Part shown: one piece after another, positions 10,501 through 18,856 of the stretch
Layout: each line of letters starts with the position of its first letter
Numbering within the stretch: position 1 is the stretch's first letter
Source: Opitutaceae bacterium
GTDB taxonomy: Bacteria; Verrucomicrobiota; Verrucomicrobiia; Opitutales; Opitutaceae
NCBI GenBank assembly: GCA_028284385.1
Contig: JANQRT010000072.1
Location: 62,001 to 126,000 of the forward strand
Direction of reading: 5' to 3'
DNA: 64,000 nucleotides
Translations under genes and position numbers: made by a program
The notes under the pieces: generated by a model
What the model saw: the letters and a program-made list of their open reading frames with translations, nothing else
Told to the model about the DNA's origin: nothing
The model's database searches: none

Positions 10501-10917
10501 GCCTGCATTCGATGCCACAAGGTCAATGGCGATGGAGGAGATGCAGGGCCCGATCTGACCACGATTGGAAAGCTTTACGACAGAGAATATTTGCTCGAGT
10601 CCATTGTGGATCCGAACGCTCATCTGGCTCGCGGTTTCGAAATGGTAATCGTCTCGACTGATGCCGGCGAGACGATAGTCGGCGTTTGGGAGAGCGAAGA
10701 CGAATCGACCCTGACACTACAAATGGCAGACGGCTCGAAAAAGGAAATCGCCATTGACACGATAGCAAGCCGGACCCGAGCTCCTTCGAGCATGCCGGAT
10801 ATTTACAAGAACACCTTTAGCCGAACGGACCTTCGCGATCTGGTTGAGTATCTTTCCACGCTAACCAAAGTTAATACCGGCACTGCTCCTCGAGCAACGC
10901 ATGGCGGCGAAATCTGA
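7561..10917 (+). CDS. PVC-type membrane-bound dehydrogenase with HEAT repeats and C-terminal cytochrome c
   Basis: About 1118 residues from Met 7561, which gives a clean signal peptide (MRFAHLVFITLLSANLSLA); in-frame Mets at 7465 and 7522 only lengthen it. Domains in order: a beta-propeller dehydrogenase of the Pirellula/Verrucomicrobium N-terminal type (PEGFEVSLFAAEP, TDGDGKADRSTIFA, HGLAWGPDGKLYFSIGDRG, GLRNPQELIFDEFGN, HICHFKGSL, LPTDVAFGPDGKLYFSDW), roughly residues 45-460; a long helical HEAT-repeat array, about 470-920; and a C-terminal heme domain with the single c-type site CIRCHK and GPDLTTIGKLYDREYLLESI. Such proteins abound in Planctomycetes and Verrucomicrobia, probably oxidising sugars or alcohols in the periplasm. 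The divergent Tat isomerase supports a carbohydrate role. Confidence 0.92.
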   Translation: MRFAHLVFITLLSANLSLAEKIELKPPERVPEPESEVIPGEAELALSNFVVPEGFEVSLFAAEPMLLNPVAFTHDEQGNIFVSETHRAASSVLDVRHYPEMLERDLASRSIEDRLHMMRDLFREPEKFAIESELVRKIEDTDGDGKADRSTIFATGFNSELDGIASGVLARKGKLWFTNIPSLWQFDGANEDQATSRKELLRGFGIHFGFYGHDLHGLAWGPDGKLYFSIGDRGINVVSQEGERIFDPDRGAVFRCNPDGSEFEVFATGLRNPQELIFDEFGNLFTGDNDCDNGDLERLVHIVEGGDSGWSVGHQYSPLGRAGMWMLENLWQPRHEGQPAYIIPPICNIEDGPSGVAYYPGTGLSPDYKGHIFICHFKGSLARSGVQTYTIKPKGATFDIVDSKPFLQRALPTDVAFGPDGKLYFSDWITGWRKPKKGRIFTISHPDYKDSEIVKETQRLISEGMEGRGFPELTSLMSHPDQRVRLEAQFELADRGNESIDTLAKIAKDGKAETLARIHAIWGLGQIARNDRTAIRQLRPLLNNSESEIRAQSAKLMGDLTVSNQDKNLIRLLKDEEPRVQFFAAQSLGKIGRPSAAKSLIELLRQNNDSDHYIRHAAVMGLVGSANINTLKKAAKDSSRAVRLGVLLTMRRLETAEIAGFLADEDPEIVAEAIRAINDLPIDDAMPELASLIDQPIASDLISGLRIINAQFRLGGKENAEALLNYASDEERPEKLRAEALHLLSTWPNPFPRDRIAGTYRPLAARDAETVVTLLRDQVDRFLSSKSDVIQEAAIKAVGELSIKGSSDDLYHYVGNESISTGSRIAAMETLDSLGDERLAELAMTASQSTSEKLRLAALPILAKLSPEEAAPALRDIIDGGTNTELQAAFKALGQLEGSTGDQLIVENLIRLEKDEVPPAAQLELLESAEKRKSEEVKAALKTRDERLSATDNPIEAYTFALEGGRASLGRDVFNDNAIMACIRCHKVNGDGGDAGPDLTTIGKLYDREYLLESIVDPNAHLARGFEMVIVSTDAGETIVGVWESEDESTLTLQMADGSKKEIAIDTIASRTRAPSSMPDIYKNTFSRTDLRDLVEYLSTLTKVNTGTAPRATHGGEI

Positions 10918-11027
10918 ATCGGTTTGTCGAACTGGAATCTCCTAGCTAATCGACACGAAACATCAGTGGCCAGGTCATTAAATGCTCGCCTCTGATCCAT
11001 TAATTTCGACCATCCGTATCTTTCGCT

Positions 11028-13838
11028 ATGATTCAATCTCTGGCTAAGCGCATTCGTAGCCAAGCAAGCAAGAAACTTCAGTTCGACGGCGAGACCACGG
11101 ATGCTGCCAAAGTAGCGGCCTGTAAGGAGTTTTTAAAGGTCGAGACGGCTTTCATAAAGGAAAAGCACCGCAAAGGAGCTTCGGGCATGGATGTGGTCAA
11201 AGGGCGAAGCATACTGATTGACACGCTGATCAAGGCCTTGGCAAAGGAGGCCTTGGAAAAAGTGAAGCAGGAGCTTCCGGAAGCGAATTTCGCCATTTCC
11301 ATCGTGGCCATCGGCGGCTATGGCCGAGCCGAACTTTCCCCGCTTAGCGACGTCGATATCATGTTCCTTTGCCCTGAGAAAATCAAGCGGCAGGACCTGG
11401 ACAAATCGCAGGAAATCCTTGCTCAGAAAATTCTCTATCCGCTTTGGGACAGCGGCCTGAAGGTTGGGCACTCGTCTCGCACCATGAGCGAAGTCTTCAA
11501 TGAGGCCCGATCGGATATCCAGACCAAAACGTCGCTACTGGAAGCAAGGCTGATCGCCGGTTCGGAACCGTTGTTCGAAGGCTTCCAAACGTCTTACCAC
11601 CTTTTCTATCGAAAGGAGAATCCCAAGGCCTACATCACCGAACGATTGAAAGACCAGCGAGATCGGCGGGCTAAAATGGGCGGCAGCGTCTTCATGCAGG
11701 AGCCGGACATTAAAAACGGGGCCGGAGGTCTGAGGGATTTTCAAAACACGTTTTGGATGGCTCGCGTGAGGCTCAACGTCGATTCCATCAATGGTCTTGA
11801 AGAGCTTAACTACATGCGAAAAAGCGAACTTAAGGCATTCAAGGAAGCGTACGACTTTCTGCTTCGAGTTCGCAACGAGCTTCATTTCCGCAGCAAACGG
11901 CCAACCGATTTACTCTCGCTCGAAACGCAGCCTAGAGTAGCATTGAGACTTGGATACAAGGAGCGCAGCGTTTTGAAGCGAGTGGAAGACTTCATGCGAG
12001 ACTACTATTCGCACGCTCAAAACATCTTTCAAATCTCCCAGATCGTTGAGAATCGACTGTCGCTAACCAACCAGGAATCGAAGAAGAATCCGATCAGCTC
12101 GGTTAAGAACTTTCTGCTGGCGAGAAGAAAGGAGCGGGTCAAGCGATTCGACGGATTCATCATTCGGGGAACGGAGATAACCTACCAGGACAAGGCCGTC
12201 TTCGACGAAGATCCCGTCCGACTGATTCGCGTATTCCGCCACAAGCAGCAAAACAAGGTCGAGCTAGATTTTGAACTCAGCGCCTTAATTCGAGCATCCT
12301 TGAATAAAATCGATGACGAGGTTATTCATTCGCAGGATGCCAATTCTAGCTTCAGGTCAATCCTGCAGGACACCGGCAATGTCTACCCGACGCTGTTGGC
12401 GATGCATTCCCACGGCATACTGGGAGCTTTCATGCCGGAATGGGGCAAGCTGACCTGTCTGGTTCAGCACGAGTACTACCATCGATACACTGCTGATGTT
12501 CATACGCTCCACACTATCAGAGAGTTAGACAATATTGTTTCGAATCCAGACCCTATATTTCAGCCGTATCGCAAACAGCTCCATGAGCTGCGCCTGCCAA
12601 ACCTACTTTATCTTATCTTATTTCTTCACGACATAGGAAAAGCGTCAGGAATTAAGAACCATGCGGAAAAGGGAGTTGAATTGGCAGAACCCATTTTGGA
12701 TCGGTTGGGAATAAGCGAAGAAAATCGCATCCTGATTCGCTTTATTATAAAACATCACCTGCTTATGGCGCGATTCTGGCAAAGGTACGATCTCGATGAT
12801 CCCGATACTGCCAGCTCGTTTGCAGAACAGACGGAGTCCCCTGAAAAGCTTCGGCTCCTGTATCTTCACACATTTTGCGACGCTCGTGGCACCGCGCGAG
12901 GTCTTTGGAACAACTACAAAGACACGCTACATAATACCCTATTCTCCAGGACGCTTGAGGCCTTCAAAATAGAGGGACGCTTGGAGGAACATTATGAACG
13001 CCACAAGAACATGATGCAGAACAATCTCATAGGAATGGATATCCCGGGCGTAAGCGAAGAGGAAATCAACGCCCACTTTCAGTTGCTCCCGGACCGCTAC
13101 TTTATCAACTCCTCCAAAGAGGACATCATCCTGCACATCCGCATGGTAAATCAGCTGCTGCAGGAGATAGCTTCAGCGGATTCGGTCGGCACATTGAAAC
13201 CGGCAATCGATTGGAAGACCGATATGAATCGTAGTTTCACTGTGGTGAACATCGTGACGTGGGACAGAGCTGGCCTCTTCCACAAACTGGCAGGTGCCTT
13301 GAACATAGCCGGCTACAGCATTCTGAGCGCGAAGGCGGTTTCTCGAGACGACCACATTGCAATCGACACTTTCTACGTAACAGAGAGCAATCGCAGCGAA
13401 GCGAGCAGGGAAAACGCGAAGGCGGTTTTCGAGGACTGCATCAAGGAAACGCTGATGAGCAACAAGGACCTGTATCCTCGTATCCAATCGATAATGAAGA
13501 AAATGGATAGCGATCTTTTCCGCGTGAACGACAATCCGCTGGCCGAAAGTTTCCAGCCCCAGGTAGACGTCTATCACGAGTTATCCTTGCGACGCACCAT
13601 CCTGGAAGTTCAGGCCCAGGACCATTTGGGTCTGCTGTATCAGATTTCCCAATGCATTTATAAGCACGGTTTCGATATCACTTTCGCTCGCATCAACACG
13701 GAGCGAGGCATAGCAATCGACACCCTCTACCTAAGCAGCTCGGATCCTGGCAAGGAAAGCGACAGCTCCCAGCTCATGGCCCTCAGAGATTCGTTGAGCC
13801 GCGCTCTTATGGTGGATCACGAACGCGCCAGCGCGTGA
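11028..13838 (+). CDS. glnD: [protein-PII] uridylyltransferase / uridylyl-removing enzyme
   Basis: 936-residue bifunctional nitrogen sensor. It uridylylates PII when glutamine is low and removes UMP when glutamine is high. All domains are present in order: nucleotidyltransferase with GGYGRAELSPLSDVDIMFL near residue 95; the GlnD linker with GAGGLRDFQNTFWMARV; an HD hydrolase with LFLHDIGKASGIKNHAEKG near residue 535; and two C-terminal ACT domains (VVNIVTWDRAGLFHKLAGAL and ILEVQAQDHLGLLYQIS). The length is slightly above the usual 850-900, mainly in the N-terminal half. It is monocistronic here; the converging pilT ends one base after its stop, so the two 3' ends are packed tightly. No glnB or amtB lies in the window. 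Confidence 0.96.
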   Translation: MIQSLAKRIRSQASKKLQFDGETTDAAKVAACKEFLKVETAFIKEKHRKGASGMDVVKGRSILIDTLIKALAKEALEKVKQELPEANFAISIVAIGGYGRAELSPLSDVDIMFLCPEKIKRQDLDKSQEILAQKILYPLWDSGLKVGHSSRTMSEVFNEARSDIQTKTSLLEARLIAGSEPLFEGFQTSYHLFYRKENPKAYITERLKDQRDRRAKMGGSVFMQEPDIKNGAGGLRDFQNTFWMARVRLNVDSINGLEELNYMRKSELKAFKEAYDFLLRVRNELHFRSKRPTDLLSLETQPRVALRLGYKERSVLKRVEDFMRDYYSHAQNIFQISQIVENRLSLTNQESKKNPISSVKNFLLARRKERVKRFDGFIIRGTEITYQDKAVFDEDPVRLIRVFRHKQQNKVELDFELSALIRASLNKIDDEVIHSQDANSSFRSILQDTGNVYPTLLAMHSHGILGAFMPEWGKLTCLVQHEYYHRYTADVHTLHTIRELDNIVSNPDPIFQPYRKQLHELRLPNLLYLILFLHDIGKASGIKNHAEKGVELAEPILDRLGISEENRILIRFIIKHHLLMARFWQRYDLDDPDTASSFAEQTESPEKLRLLYLHTFCDARGTARGLWNNYKDTLHNTLFSRTLEAFKIEGRLEEHYERHKNMMQNNLIGMDIPGVSEEEINAHFQLLPDRYFINSSKEDIILHIRMVNQLLQEIASADSVGTLKPAIDWKTDMNRSFTVVNIVTWDRAGLFHKLAGALNIAGYSILSAKAVSRDDHIAIDTFYVTESNRSEASRENAKAVFEDCIKETLMSNKDLYPRIQSIMKKMDSDLFRVNDNPLAESFQPQVDVYHELSLRRTILEVQAQDHLGLLYQISQCIYKHGFDITFARINTERGIAIDTLYLSSSDPGKESDSSQLMALRDSLSRALMVDHERASA

Positions 13839-13839
13839 A

Positions 13840-14931
13840 CTAGGATTCGCTTACCTTAGCGCCCAGAGCCTCCAAGCGTTCCCTCATTTCCTCAGGGAAC
13901 TGGGATTTTTCGAAAGCCTCACGAGCGGAAATCAACCCCCTATTATACAAGCTGAGCAGATTCGTATCCATGGTGATCATACCAAGAGCGGCTCCAGTCT
14001 GTATTTCGGAAGTGAGTCGATAAGTCTTGTTGTCGCGAATGAGAGCCTGTATCGAAGTTGTGGCTACCATAATCTCCAAGCCGGCCACACGACCGCCGCT
14101 CTCCTTTTTGCAAAGGACCTGGGATATTACGGATACGATCGAAGTCGCCAGCTGCGTACGAATCATCTCCTTCATGTTCGCCGGAAAGGCGTCTACAATT
14201 CTGTCGACTGTCTTTGCAGCGCTATTGGTGTGAAGCGTTCCGAAAACAAGGTGTCCGGTTTCCGCTGCGCTAATCGCCGCCTCAATCGTCTCCAAGTCGC
14301 GCAACTCGCCCACTAGAATAACGTCCGGATCTTGACGCAGGGCTCGACGAATCGCTTCGGAAAAGGAAGGCACATCCACCCCTACTTCGCGTTGAGTAAC
14401 CAAACAGTTCTTGTGCGAGTGATAGTACTCGATCGGATCTTCAATGGTAATGATGTGTCCGCTGCGCTTTTGATTGATGTAGTTGATCATCGAAGCAAGC
14501 GTCGTACTCTTGCCTGATCCAGTTGGTCCGGTTACCAGAATCAATCCACGCGGACGGTAGAGAAGGTCCTTAATCTTGTCGGGAATTCCAATATCCTCTA
14601 ACTCGAAAAATTCGTTGGGAATCTGACGAAGCACCATCCCGTAGCTCCCCTTGGCCTTGAGGACGCTTACGCGGAAACGAGACTTGTCCATGTAGGCAAA
14701 GCCAAAGTCGGCTCCACCCTCAGTTTTGGTGGCCTGGATGAATTGATCCGAAGTGATCGACTGCATTAACGCTTCCGTATCAGCGGCTTCCAGATTTGGT
14801 CCATCGACCGAGATCATCGATCCGTGAAGACGCAATGTAGGAGGACGACCTACTTGCAGATGAAGATCGGATGCTCCTTCTTCATGCACCAGCTCCAGCA
14901 AATCATTCATTTCATAGGACATAACCTGCAA
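13840..14931 (-). CDS. pilT: type IV pilus retraction ATPase PilT
   Basis: 363-residue hexameric ATPase that powers pilus retraction (twitching motility). It shows the N-terminal PAS-like domain start NDLLELVHEEGASDLHLQVGRPP, Walker A GPTGSGKST at residues 135-143, the Asp box ITIEDPIEY, Walker B LRQDPDVILVGELRDLET and the His box GHLVFGTLHTNSAAKT. The C-terminus is PilT/PilU-like, with no zinc motif, unlike PilB/GspE. Met 14910 (MNDLLELV) is an alternative, more family-like start that would drop seven residues. It follows the PilB-like gene by 129 bases on the same strand. PilU cannot be fully excluded. Confidence 0.93.
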   Translation of the reverse strand: MQVMSYEMNDLLELVHEEGASDLHLQVGRPPTLRLHGSMISVDGPNLEAADTEALMQSITSDQFIQATKTEGGADFGFAYMDKSRFRVSVLKAKGSYGMVLRQIPNEFFELEDIGIPDKIKDLLYRPRGLILVTGPTGSGKSTTLASMINYINQKRSGHIITIEDPIEYYHSHKNCLVTQREVGVDVPSFSEAIRRALRQDPDVILVGELRDLETIEAAISAAETGHLVFGTLHTNSAAKTVDRIVDAFPANMKEMIRTQLATSIVSVISQVLCKKESGGRVAGLEIMVATTSIQALIRDNKTYRLTSEIQTGAALGMITMDTNLLSLYNRGLISAREAFEKSQFPEEMRERLEALGAKVSES

Positions 14932-15060
14932 TATCGGCTAAAATCGGGCTGAACTGAAGAAGACGGTCACAATATTAGCTAGGTGAATTCGCAAGCTCAC
15001 TCCAAAGGCGAGTAAGGGCCAATCCTCATCCCGAGAATCGACGAAATTGAAGGGATCCCT

Positions 15061-16776
15061 CTAAACGAGTTTTGGCTCGGCAACTGTTACCGACATCACT
15101 TCTTCAATCGTGGTCTGACCTGCCAACACTTTGCGCACGCCATCCTCTCGCATGGTTCTCATGCCCATCTGCTTGGCTAGAGCTCTGAGTTGAACCGAAG
15201 TGCCCCCCGTGTAAATGAGTCGCTCCATCTCGTCATTGACCAGAAAAATTTCGAAGATTCCGAAGCGTCCCACCATTCCTTGATTGAAGCACTCCTCGCA
15301 ACCCACCCCTCGCATAAACTGGGTCGTCGTGGCAAGATCCAGCTCCAAGCTGTTGAGTTCGCGAGTGGTCGGCTGATAAGGTCGGCTGCAGTGAGGACAG
15401 ATTCGTCTCACCAATCTCTGAGCCATGGCCGCTCGAAGAGAGGTAGCGACCAAGTAGGGCTTTACGCCGATATCAACCAATCGCGTGACCGCCGAAGGCG
15501 CGTCGTTAGTGTGCAAGGTGCTGAAAACCATATGCCCGGTTAGCGAGGCGTTGATGGCGATCTCGGCGGTCTCCTTATCGCGAATCTCCCCTACCATGAT
15601 AATGTTCGGAGCTTGCCGGAGAATGGCTTTCAAGGCCGCGGCAAAGGTCATACCCACTCGCTTTTGCACAGGAACCTGATTGATACCTGGCATCTGATAT
15701 TCGATGGGATCCTCAACCGTAATGATCTTGCGATCCGACTTGTTGATGTAGCCCAGGCAGCTGTAGAGAGTCGTCGTCTTGCCCGATCCGGTCGGGCCAG
15801 TTACTAATAGAATGCCATCGGGCAAAGTGATAAGGTTTTCAAAAATCTCCTGGTCGTCGTTCATCAAACCCAGATCGGCCAGACCCTTCATCAAGCCCGA
15901 CTTGTCGAGGATACGCATGACGATGCTCTCTCCATAAGCAGTTGGCAGCGAAGAAACGCGAAGATCGTAATCACTGCCATCCACTCGAACTTGGATACGG
16001 CCATCTTGCGGCAGTCGCTTCTCGGCAATGCTCATCTTGCTCATCACCTTAACGCGAGAAATGACTGGCAATTGAAGCCGCTTGGGAGGCGGATTTGAGG
16101 ATTCCTGGAGGTTCCCATCGATGCGGTAGCGAAGCCGAAAACGATTCTCCAGAGGCTCAAGATGGATGTCGGAAGCTCTCAACTTGATCGCCTCGCTTAT
16201 AATCACTTGGACGAGACGAATGATAGGCGCGTCGTCTTCTCCTGACAAGGATCCTCCCAGATCGATACTGCTTGAGCTAAGCCCAACCTGGCTACCCGCC
16301 AAGGCGTCGCCATCGGTAAAGGTCGTCGAAACCGCCTCGCCGCCAGCCTTGTATTTGACCTCGATTACTTTCTCGATCTGTCTTTGATCAGCCAATACAG
16401 GCTCGACTGGCATTTTCAGCAAATGGGAGAGGCTGTCCACAGACTCCACGTTCAAGGGGTCGGAAATGGCTAGCTGCAAAGCTCCGTTATCGATGCCGAT
16501 AGGGAATGCCTGATAACGTCGAGCAAAGGATTCGGAAAGAAACTCGGAAGGGTCGGCAGGAAGATCGATAGCAGCCAAATCGATGGAGGGCATGGAAAAT
16601 TCTTCCGCCAGCAAATCGATAATCGCCCGACGATCAATGAACCCTTTTCGCGACATCTCCTCCACCAGCGCTTCGTCGCTAGTATCGCTGACTGCTCCAC
16701 GGACAGCTTGTAACTGCTCGCTTGATACAAGGCCTTTGCTTTCGACAAGCTGGAGTATAAGCGAAGCGTCGGCCAT
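15061..16776 (-). CDS. pilB: PilB/GspE-family assembly ATPase, probably PilB
   Basis: 571-residue secretion/pilus-extension ATPase. The N-terminal domain (about 1-140) is of the MshEN/T2SSE-N type. The core has the ASDIHLEPLE block at 201-210, RLPQDGR, Walker A GPTGSGKT at 327-334, ITVEDPIEYQMPGI and Walker B LRQAPNIIMVGEIRDKETAE. The tetracysteine zinc motif (CPHCSRPYQ then CEECFNQG) marks the PilB/GspE branch. The pairing with pilT directly downstream, rather than with secretion genes, makes PilB the better name; a separate GspE at 49122-50810 belongs to the type II secretion operon. Rho precedes it by 71 bases. No pilC, pilD or pilin gene is adjacent. Confidence 0.88.
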   Translation of the reverse strand: MADASLILQLVESKGLVSSEQLQAVRGAVSDTSDEALVEEMSRKGFIDRRAIIDLLAEEFSMPSIDLAAIDLPADPSEFLSESFARRYQAFPIGIDNGALQLAISDPLNVESVDSLSHLLKMPVEPVLADQRQIEKVIEVKYKAGGEAVSTTFTDGDALAGSQVGLSSSSIDLGGSLSGEDDAPIIRLVQVIISEAIKLRASDIHLEPLENRFRLRYRIDGNLQESSNPPPKRLQLPVISRVKVMSKMSIAEKRLPQDGRIQVRVDGSDYDLRVSSLPTAYGESIVMRILDKSGLMKGLADLGLMNDDQEIFENLITLPDGILLVTGPTGSGKTTTLYSCLGYINKSDRKIITVEDPIEYQMPGINQVPVQKRVGMTFAAALKAILRQAPNIIMVGEIRDKETAEIAINASLTGHMVFSTLHTNDAPSAVTRLVDIGVKPYLVATSLRAAMAQRLVRRICPHCSRPYQPTTRELNSLELDLATTTQFMRGVGCEECFNQGMVGRFGIFEIFLVNDEMERLIYTGGTSVQLRALAKQMGMRTMREDGVRKVLAGQTTIEEVMSVTVAEPKLV

Positions 16777-16798
16777 TTGGTGAATTGAGAACTAGGAA

Positions 16799-16837
16799 TT
16801 AGGAATCATGAAAGGTTAAGTTTTTCATAATTCCTAA
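16799..16837. repeat. imperfect inverted repeat between rho and pilB
   Basis: A 15-base arm at 16799-16813 pairs with 16823-16837 with one mismatch, around a nine-base loop. AGGAATTAGGAAT makes a short tandem repeat next to it. It sits in the 71-base gap after the rho stop, so on the leftward transcript it could end or attenuate rho messages. The stem is A/T-rich and the following bases are only moderately T-rich, so a Rho-independent terminator is unproven. An intergenic repeat of the REP/MITE kind is the alternative. Confidence 0.35.
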
Positions 16838-16847
16838 CTCATGGTTT

Positions 16848-18764
16848 CTATTTGAGAGACATAAGAAACTCTACGTTGTTCTTGGTGGCCTTGAGACGCT
16901 TGATGAGCATCTCCATGGATTCTACACCCGGTACTCCTTGCATAACGCGCCGGAGGCCATAGACCTTCTCAAGTTCCTGGGGATGATACAAAAGCTCTTC
17001 CTTTCGCGTTCCGCTCCTTTCGAAATGAATGGCGGGGAAAATGCGCTTGTTGATAAGCTCGCGATCCAAATGAAGCTCCATGTTTCCAGTGCCTTTGAAT
17101 TCCTCGAAAATCACTTCGTCCATCTTGCTTCCCGTATCCACCAAAGCAGTACCCATGATAGTAAGACTCCCGCCTTCCTCGATATTGCGAGCGGAACCGA
17201 AAAAGCGTTTCGGCTTCTGCAGAGCAGTGGCTTCGATACCGCCTGACATGATCTTGCCACTATTGCTGGCCAACGCATTGTAGGCGCGAGCGAGACGCGT
17301 AATCGAATCCAGCAGAATAACCACATCCTTGCCATGCTCCACCATGCGTCGCGCTTTTTCCACTACCATCTCAGCCGCATGCACGTGGCTGGTGGGGGCT
17401 TCGTCGAAAGTCGAGCTGACAACCTCTCCTTTTACGCGACGCTTGAAATCAGTCACTTCTTCAGGGCGTTCGTCGATTAACAGGACAATCAGATGCGTAT
17501 CAGGATAGTTTTCCTGGATCGAATTGGCCAATCCTTGCAACAGTACCGTTTTACCAGTGCGAGGGGGAGCGACTATCAAACCGCGCTGGCCAAAACCGAT
17601 GGGGGTTAGCAGATCGAAGGCTCTCATTGAAACGTCCTTCTTGCTATTGCTTGGCATAGGCGTTTCGAGAACGACACGCTCAAGGGGATAGTAGGGAATG
17701 AGGTCGGTAAAAGGGGTAACCTTGTCGACTTCTTCAGGAGCCGCGTCCATAGCCGACTCGATCTTTATCGCAGCAGGACAGCGCTCTCCTTCTTCAGGCG
17801 GTTGAGCCAAGATTTCCAGATAATGACCGCGTTTCAAGCTGTAGTGACCAATTAAAGACGCAGGAACATAAACGCTTTCCGGCTTTAACTGGTAGTTGCT
17901 TTTCGCATGCACGATATAACCGTGTCCTTCGTCTGCCAAATCCAAGAAGCCTTGATCCTTAAAGGCTCGCTTCTTCTCCCGACTATCGCTGAAAAGCTTC
18001 TCGAGTATCTGCTTGCGACTCGGCTTTTCTTCAAACTCGTATCCAAGTTCTACCGACTTCTTAATCAGTTCGTCGATGTGTAGCTCATAGAGATCGATCA
18101 ATTCGACTGGATCGATACTTAGATCAAGCTGCTCAACCAGAGCTGCCGTATCTTCGAATTTCGCGAATCTCTGAGCAGCTGGAAGCGATCCCTCAAGCTG
18201 ATCGCTTTCACGAGGAGGTGGAGGCTGATGCCAGCCGCCTCCCTGACGTCGATTATCTCGCTGCGAACCGCGCTTGCCCTTCTTAGCGGTCTTCTTTTTC
18301 TGAAAACGCTGGTTCTTGTTGTGCTGTCGATTATTGCCTTGGCGTTGATCTCGTTGGCCACCTCCAGAAGATTGCGATTCTCCCGAAGAAGCTCCATCTG
18401 AAGGATTATCCTTTTCGGCCTGGCTATCCGAAGACTCAGCCGCATCGACAACTTCTACTGGGTCCGAATCATCGAAATGCGAACCACGGCCTTTGAAATC
18501 AGACGGCCGAAACTCGCCTGTGTTCTCGATCTCCCCCTTGCCATTCTCGCCATTCGATACTTTGGATTCAGAAGGGCTTTCCTGGTCTTCCGCCTTTTTA
18601 TCGGCTTCCTTGTCCACCGTTTTTCGAGCGACTTTTCGCGTCGTTTTCCGAGCGGTCTTACGAGCCGTTTTCTTGACTTGCGTTTCCTTGGTAGGCAAGT
18701 CGTCGCCTAGATCCAACTCCATTGAAGCGCTGGATTCATTAGTGGTTTCAGGATCACTTGACAT
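16848..18764 (-). CDS. rho: transcription termination factor Rho with long disordered N-terminal extension
   Basis: About 638 residues from Met 18764 (MSSDPETTNE); an in-frame Met at 18815 adds 17 unlikely residues. The hexameric RNA helicase terminates untranslated transcripts. The C-terminal ATPase has Walker A in VAPPRTGKT (about 398-406), HLIVLLIDERPEEVTDF, HVHAAEMVVEKARRMVEHGKDVVILLDSITRLARAYN and the R-loop region NSGKIMSGGIEATALQKPKRFFGSARNIEEGGSLT. The RNA-binding region (GYIVHAKSNYQLKPESVYVPAS) precedes it. Residues 1 to about 190 are low complexity: repeated Lys/Arg-rich KTARK units near 31-50, then acidic Ser/Asp runs, then a Gly/Gln/Asn/Arg-rich stretch. Similar inserts occur in Rho of Bacteroidota and Actinobacteria. 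coaE lies upstream on the same strand. Confidence 0.95.
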   Translation of the reverse strand: MSSDPETTNESSASMELDLGDDLPTKETQVKKTARKTARKTTRKVARKTVDKEADKKAEDQESPSESKVSNGENGKGEIENTGEFRPSDFKGRGSHFDDSDPVEVVDAAESSDSQAEKDNPSDGASSGESQSSGGGQRDQRQGNNRQHNKNQRFQKKKTAKKGKRGSQRDNRRQGGGWHQPPPPRESDQLEGSLPAAQRFAKFEDTAALVEQLDLSIDPVELIDLYELHIDELIKKSVELGYEFEEKPSRKQILEKLFSDSREKKRAFKDQGFLDLADEGHGYIVHAKSNYQLKPESVYVPASLIGHYSLKRGHYLEILAQPPEEGERCPAAIKIESAMDAAPEEVDKVTPFTDLIPYYPLERVVLETPMPSNSKKDVSMRAFDLLTPIGFGQRGLIVAPPRTGKTVLLQGLANSIQENYPDTHLIVLLIDERPEEVTDFKRRVKGEVVSSTFDEAPTSHVHAAEMVVEKARRMVEHGKDVVILLDSITRLARAYNALASNSGKIMSGGIEATALQKPKRFFGSARNIEEGGSLTIMGTALVDTGSKMDEVIFEEFKGTGNMELHLDRELINKRIFPAIHFERSGTRKEELLYHPQELEKVYGLRRVMQGVPGVESMEMLIKRLKATKNNVEFLMSLK

Positions 18765-18856
18765 GTTGAATAATTGAGATTCGAGAAAGAAGGAAATCGA
18801 TAACCGCTCATACACGGACTTAGGCCTCTTTGGCCATGGAAGCGGGTCTTAGCTTG

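Noticed and set aside
15061..16776. naming this ATPase GspE
   Set aside because: A separate GspE sits inside the secretion operon at 49122-50810, and this gene is paired with pilT, so PilB fits better.
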